In this document: in pieces, positions 7,065 to 9,817 of the stretch
Numbering within the stretch: the first letter of the stretch is position 1
Layout: the number at the start of each line of letters is the position of its first letter
Source of the DNA: Paracoccaceae bacterium
Lineage (GTDB): Bacteria; Pseudomonadota; Alphaproteobacteria; Rhodobacterales; Rhodobacteraceae
DNA length: 9,817 bases
Reading direction: 5' to 3'
Assembly: GCA_021767525.1 (NCBI GenBank)
Contig: JAASTF010000100.1
Span: 1-9,817, forward strand
The notes under the pieces: generated by a model
Database searches by the model: none
What the model was told of the DNA's origin: nothing
Seen by the model: only the letters and a program-made list of their open reading frames with translations
Program-made: the position numbers and the translations under genes

Positions 7065-7702
7065 AGCGGGCCTTACCGGCGCTGTTCGCGTGCCTGGCCG
7101 GTGCCGCCCATGCCCAGGACTGCCCGCAATCGCTGGGCGACGGTCTGCGCCTGGCAACGGCCGATCAACGCTATTCGGTCGAGTATCGCCCGGCGGATAA
7201 CGGCGCCCTTCTGGAAACGCGGCGCGATACGCGGCCCGAAACCTCGGTCGCTTTTCGGTATTTCGAAACCCGCCTGCAAGACGGGCTGGTGATGACCGAG
7301 GTCCTGGCGCCGGTCCCTTTCGGCCGCGATTTCGACGGTGCGATCACCCCACGCGCGGCCTTGGCGCAAAGCGGGTCATGGCAGGCCGAGGCCGTGTCGT
7401 GGATACAGCCCGGCAGCGCGCCCAACCGGATCGAGATCGACCGCGAAACGCACAGGCTGACCCGTGGCGACACCCAAAGCGTTGCCATCGGCCCCTGCCG
7501 CTATGACGCGTGGGTGCTGACGCGGCACGTCACGGTGACGGAACCGCTTTACGAGCCGCAGCGAAAACCCGGCCCGCCGCAAATCAGCATCGCGCTTTAT
7601 GCCCCCGATTTGGGTGTGATCGTCCAGCGTGACGAGTACGCCCCGGAGGATGGATCCTTCCGGGGCGTTCTGAAATTCGACACGATCGAGCGGCTGGACT
7701 GA
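7061..7702 (+). CDS. Predicted secreted (periplasmic) protein of unknown function
   Basis: Not recognised as a named family. The 213-residue product begins with a classical signal peptide: Lys-Arg at residues 2-3, a hydrophobic core, and an AHA cleavage site, giving a mature protein from Gln19 or so. The mature part is mixed beta-like and charged, with only two cysteines (21 and 146) that could form a disulfide, and no other membrane segment. A cysteine at 11 makes a lipobox (LFAC) formally possible, but the hydrophobic stretch would be too short and the AxA site fits better. The start is TTG at 7061, overlapping the trpE stop as TTGA (7061-7064). No ATG or GTG nearby would include the signal peptide, and there is no strong ribosome site, so expression is probably coupled to trpE translation. 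The gene ends 10 bases from the convergent helicase gene. Coding status is good; function unknown. Confidence 0.8.
   Translation: MKRALPALFACLAGAAHAQDCPQSLGDGLRLATADQRYSVEYRPADNGALLETRRDTRPETSVAFRYFETRLQDGLVMTEVLAPVPFGRDFDGAITPRAALAQSGSWQAEAVSWIQPGSAPNRIEIDRETHRLTRGDTQSVAIGPCRYDAWVLTRHVTVTEPLYEPQRKPGPPQISIALYAPDLGVIVQRDEYAPEDGSFRGVLKFDTIERLD
7638..7668. other. Strong hairpin inside the 3' end of the secreted-protein gene
   Basis: A perfect 10-bp inverted repeat, ACGCCCCGGA (7638-7647) and TCCGGGGCGT (7659-7668), encloses 11 bases. Allowing one bulged T (7658), three further pairs (GGA with TCC) close a TGGA tetraloop. It lies 34 bases before the stop and 45 bases before the convergent helicase stop. 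No T-run follows on either strand, so it is not a standard intrinsic terminator. It could stabilise 3' ends or slow polymerase between the convergent genes. An 8-bp CCGGCCGG palindrome at 7704-7711 sits in the gap itself. Confidence 0.45.
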
Positions 7703-7712
7703 ACCGGCCGGC

Positions 7713-9002
7713 TTACGCCGCCTGCCCCTTGCCGCGGCCCTTGCCTTGTCCACCGCGGCTGCGCCGGCGTTGCTGGGCGCGGCGGGCACCGCCCGGCTTG
7801 GCCGCCCCCTTGCCGCGACCACCGGCGGGCTTGCCACCACCGCCACCGCCTGCGGGCGGTGCGATCTTTTCCCAGGGCGTGCCGCTGGCGACGGGGATTT
7901 CCTTTTTCATCACCTTCTGGATGTCTTTCAGCTCGCCCATCTCCTCGGGCGAACAAAAGGCGATGGCGCGCCCATCGCGGCCCGCGCGTGCGGTGCGGCC
8001 GATCCGGTGCACGTAGTTGTCAGGCACATTGGGCAGCTCGAAGTTATAGACATGCTTGACCTCGGGAATATCCAGACCCCGCGCCGCCACGTCCGTGGCC
8101 ACCAGCACCCGCACGCGCCCCTCTTTGAAGGCGTCCAGCGCGCGCTGCCGCTGGCCCTGGCTTTTGTTGCCGTGAATGGCCGCCACGGCGAACCCGCCCT
8201 TTTCCAGCATCCGGGCCAGCTTTTCCATGCCGTGCTTGGTGCGGCCGAATACCAGCGCCAGCTCGTCGCGGTGGCTGTCCAGCATCTCTTTCAACAGGCC
8301 CAGCTTTTCGCCCTTGGCGATGAAATGCACCTCTTGCTCGATCCGCTCGACCGGCTTGCCCGGCGGGTTCACCTGGATGCGTGCGGGTTTCACCAGATAA
8401 CTTTGCGCGATCTCTTCCATCTGCTTGGGCATGGTGGCCGAGAACAGCATGGTCTGGCGCTCTTCGGGCAAAAGCCCCGAGATTTTCCGCAGCGCATGGA
8501 TAAAGCCCATGTCGAGCATCTGGTCGGCCTCGTCCAGCACAAGAAAGCGCGTTTCGGACAGATCAAGCGAACCACGATCCAGGTGGTCGATCAGCCGGCC
8601 GGGCGTGGCCACCAGGATATCGGTGCCACGCGCCAGGCGGCCGGCCTGGGCGTTCAGGCTCATCCCGCCGACGACAAGGCCCACCTTCATCGGCGTGCCC
8701 TTGATCAGCAGCAAAAGCTGTTCCTGGATCTGGCGCGCCAGTTCGCGCGTCGGCGCCAGGATCAGGCCGCGCACGGTGCCCGGCGCGGGCTTGCCCTTCA
8801 TCTCCAGCATGGCCGCCACCAGCGGCAGGCCAAAGGCGTTGGTCTTGCCGGTGCCGGTCTGCGCCAGGCCCATCACGTCGCGCCCGTTCAAGGCGTGGGG
8901 GATGGCCTGCGATTGGATCGGCGTGGGCGTGGTGATGTTCTGCGCCTCAAGCGCGCGCAGCAGGTGTGCGGCCAGGCCCAGGTCTTTGAATGTATCGGTC
9001 AT
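7713..9002 (-). CDS. DEAD-box ATP-dependent RNA helicase (RhlE-like)
   Basis: An RNA helicase of 429 residues that uses ATP to unwind short RNA duplexes; bacterial members act in ribosome assembly, cold growth and mRNA decay. All motifs are present in order: the Q motif (aromatic at 5, Gln30), motif I AQTGTGKT (47-54), Ia PTRELA (84-89), Ib TPGR (133-136), II DEAD (157-160), III SAT (188-190), IV VFGRTK (251-256), V ATDVAARGLD (302-311) and VI HRIGRTARAG (332-341). From about 384 a glycine/arginine/lysine-rich disordered tail replaces any folded RNA-binding domain and probably grips RNA non-specifically, which favours RhlE over DeaD (CsdA) or DbpA. I chose the ATG at 9000-9002 because AAGGA at 9009-9013 precedes it by 6 bases; an upstream in-frame ATG at 9030-9032 would add ten residues not typical of the family. 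It is transcribed alone and converges on the trpE-linked gene. Confidence 0.95.
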   Translation of the reverse strand: MTDTFKDLGLAAHLLRALEAQNITTPTPIQSQAIPHALNGRDVMGLAQTGTGKTNAFGLPLVAAMLEMKGKPAPGTVRGLILAPTRELARQIQEQLLLLIKGTPMKVGLVVGGMSLNAQAGRLARGTDILVATPGRLIDHLDRGSLDLSETRFLVLDEADQMLDMGFIHALRKISGLLPEERQTMLFSATMPKQMEEIAQSYLVKPARIQVNPPGKPVERIEQEVHFIAKGEKLGLLKEMLDSHRDELALVFGRTKHGMEKLARMLEKGGFAVAAIHGNKSQGQRQRALDAFKEGRVRVLVATDVAARGLDIPEVKHVYNFELPNVPDNYVHRIGRTARAGRDGRAIAFCSPEEMGELKDIQKVMKKEIPVASGTPWEKIAPPAGGGGGGKPAGGRGKGAAKPGGARRAQQRRRSRGGQGKGRGKGQAA

Positions 9003-9225
9003 GATCGGTCCTTCATGCGCAGCCGACCCCATTGGCCGCTGCGCCCCGGCGCATCCTGCGCCCCTTCGTGGTTTGTGCCCGGATCGCAGCCCCGCCCGCC
9101 GAATGCGCGCGCGCCGTCAAGGCACCGATCCCCACGCGTGATCTTGGGAAACTCTGTCACACCGCCCCATCGCGCCCCTGTCTGGGCGCCGGCCTGCTCA
9201 CGCGGCAAGGGCGGCGGTAGCCGTC

Positions 9226-9254
9226 ACATGGGCGCTGCGCGGCGCAAAGTCAAT
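9226..9254 (-). promoter_or_regulatory. Candidate promoter (heat-shock sigma-32-like) for the DEAD-box helicase
   Basis: Read on the minus strand, ATTGACT (9254 down to 9248) is followed after 14 bases by GCCCATGT (9233 down to 9226). The RpoH consensus known from E. coli is CTTGAA, about 13-17 bases, then CCCCATNT, so both halves match well. It can also be read as a sigma-70 -35 TTGACT with a poor -10 (CATGTG, 17-base spacing). Transcription from here would give a leader of about 215 bases before the helicase ATG. Prediction by eye only. Confidence 0.3.
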
Positions 9255-9271
9255 CACTTACCGCATCCTCT

Positions 9272-9294
9272 CTCCGGAAATATCCCCGCCGGAG
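9272..9294. repeat. Inverted repeat with CTCCGG/CCGGAG arms, possibly a dispersed Rhodobacterales element
   Basis: CTCCGG (9272-9277) and CCGGAG (9289-9294) form a perfect 6-bp stem around an 11-base loop whose minus-strand reading is CGGGGATATTT. From memory, GCCTCCGGCGGGGATATTT-like stretches recur between genes in many Rhodobacteraceae genomes, so this may be one copy of a dispersed intergenic repeat rather than a local signal. On either strand it lacks a good T-run. It lies upstream of the candidate helicase promoter and 160 bases before the fur-family start. Confidence 0.45.
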
Positions 9295-9340
9295 GCACCC
9301 CGAGGATCGCAGCCGAAGGCGAGAACCGCAGATATCATGG

Positions 9341-9357
9341 GTGCGCGGCACGCGCAC
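9341..9357. repeat. Short perfect palindrome (7-bp arms, 3-base loop) upstream of the fur-family gene
   Basis: GTGCGCG (9341-9347) and CGCGCAC (9351-9357) flank GCA. The element is followed on the plus strand by TCCTTTGG, a weakly T-rich stretch. It lies about 100 bases before the fur-family start. It could be an operator half-site pair, a weak terminator for any transcript running toward fur, or chance in GC-rich DNA. Confidence 0.35.
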
Positions 9358-9456
9358 TCCTTTGGATTGCCGCCAGCCTCCGGGCAAAACGGGGTGGATT
9401 CGCAGGCCGCCATTCGCTACACCCCCGCCACCACGGCAGAGCAGGCAGGATTGGCC

Positions 9457-9817
9457 ATGACCGACACCATCATCGACCGTTGCGAGGCCGCGGGCCTTCG
9501 CCTGACAGACCAGCGCCGCACCATCGCCGCCATCCTGCAAGAGGCCGACGACCACCCCGATGTCGAAGAGCTGCATGCCCGCGCCGCCGCGCGTGACAGT
9601 CGCATTTCCATCGCCACCGTTTACCGCACCGTCAAGCTGTTCGAGGAATCGGGCATCCTCGACCGGCACGAATTCCGCGACGGGCGCGCGCGCTATGAAG
9701 ATGCCGAGCGCGATCACCACGACCACCTGATCGACATGAACACCGGCGAGGTGATCGAGTTCTGCGACCCCGAGATCGAGCGGCTGCAGGAAAAGATCGC
9801 CGAGCGGCTGGGCTACA
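9457..9817 (+). CDS. Fur-family metal-responsive repressor, Mur/Fur type (3' end missing)
   Basis: A cytoplasmic DNA-binding repressor that uses iron or manganese as co-repressor to control metal uptake. The first 120 residues are visible, against about 135-150 for the family. The winged-helix part includes the recognition helix around SIATVYRTVKLF (51-62). The metal-site segment HHDHLID (87-93) and EVIEF (98-102) follow, with His33 also conserved. The Cys-x-x-Cys pair of E. coli Fur, expected just after HHDHLI, is replaced by Asp-Met-Asn-Thr (93-96), a trait of alphaproteobacterial Fur/Mur proteins, which in Rhizobiales and Rhodobacterales mostly sense manganese. It lacks the haem-binding features of Irr, and Zur is also less likely. 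The ATG at 9457 is preceded by CAGGA at 9446-9450. The gene is cut at the window end with no sign of damage. Confidence 0.93.
   Translation, partial: MTDTIIDRCEAAGLRLTDQRRTIAAILQEADDHPDVEELHARAAARDSRISIATVYRTVKLFEESGILDRHEFRDGRARYEDAERDHHDHLIDMNTGEVIEFCDPEIERLQEKIAERLGY

Larger units (their letters stand above)
9003..9456. other. Divergent non-coding region between the helicase and fur-family genes
   Basis: About 450 bases with no convincing gene on either strand, separating two divergently transcribed genes. It holds the helicase ribosome site (9009-9013), a small 6-bp hairpin with 3-base loop (9048-9062), a candidate promoter toward the helicase (9226-9254), and two larger hairpins (9272-9294 and 9341-9357). 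On the fur side, TGGATT (9395-9400), 17 bases and TACACC (9418-9423) is the best promoter-like pair, but it is weak. No Fur/Mur box-like palindrome, tRNA, tmRNA or RNase P signature was recognised. Confidence 0.6.

Noticed and set aside
5754..7157. A 467-codon minus-strand frame opposite trpE.
   Set aside because: Same bias effect; low-complexity translation and no ribosome site, while trpE on the other strand is unmistakable.
9048..9062. GGCGCA-TCC-TGCGCC mini-hairpin considered as a terminator or RNA gene.
   Set aside because: The stem is only 6 bp with no T-run and such GC stems are frequent here; it is kept only as a note on the helicase leader.
8999..9208. A 69-codon minus-strand frame with a TTG start that ends in an ATGA overlap with the helicase start, resembling a coupled upstream peptide.
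   Set aside because: The TTG has no ribosome site, codon choice includes many codons rare in neighbouring genes (ACA, CGA, GGG), the helicase has its own AAGGA, and the product shows no pattern. Conservation in relatives would be needed to revive it.
7746..9596. A 616-codon plus-strand frame opposite the helicase that runs through the intergenic region.
   Set aside because: The helicase on the minus strand has all motifs. The plus-strand translation has no recognisable domain and its tail crosses the fur-family start in another frame.

Overview
The window is chromosomal DNA of high GC content. The genes are tightly packed and strongly biased to G/C at the third codon position. Protein content and gene style point to an alphaproteobacterium, most likely Rhodobacterales (Roseobacter/Paracoccus/Rhodobacter group). 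Reasons include the Mur/Fur-type regulator lacking the CxxC pair, the FabI and Gpt variants, and TTG-N17-TAGACA promoter architecture. This is judged from protein and sequence style, not from a database match.

Layout. A run of plus-strand genes fills 1-7702: the 3' part of fabI (fatty-acid synthesis), two tandem paralogous LysE/RhtB-type exporters, gpt (xanthine/guanine salvage), a class I/II PLP aminotransferase of unknown substrate, a PpiD/SurA-type membrane-anchored periplasmic chaperone, trpE (first step of tryptophan synthesis), and a small secreted protein of unknown function whose TTG start overlaps the trpE stop. A DEAD-box RNA helicase on the minus strand (7713-9002) converges on this run with only 10 bases between stop codons. 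A roughly 450-base non-coding stretch then carries two hairpins and a possible heat-shock-type promoter for the helicase. It leads to the plus-strand start of a Fur-family regulator that is cut by the window end.

How the genes relate. fabI, lysE1, lysE2 and gpt are spaced by 5-18 bases and probably co-transcribed. The gap of 77 bases before the aminotransferase holds an unusual 11-bp triple tandem repeat, so a new regulatory unit may begin there. ppiD has its own plausible promoter, and trpE plus the secreted protein appear to depend on it. No trp leader or attenuator is visible and trpG does not follow trpE here.

Overall this is mostly core housekeeping DNA. I see no CRISPR array, insertion sequence, phage gene, tRNA or rRNA, and no convincing new multi-gene system. 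The features most worth a second look are the 11-bp repeat before the aminotransferase, the unknown secreted protein coupled to trpE, the strong hairpin near its 3' end, and the helicase upstream region.
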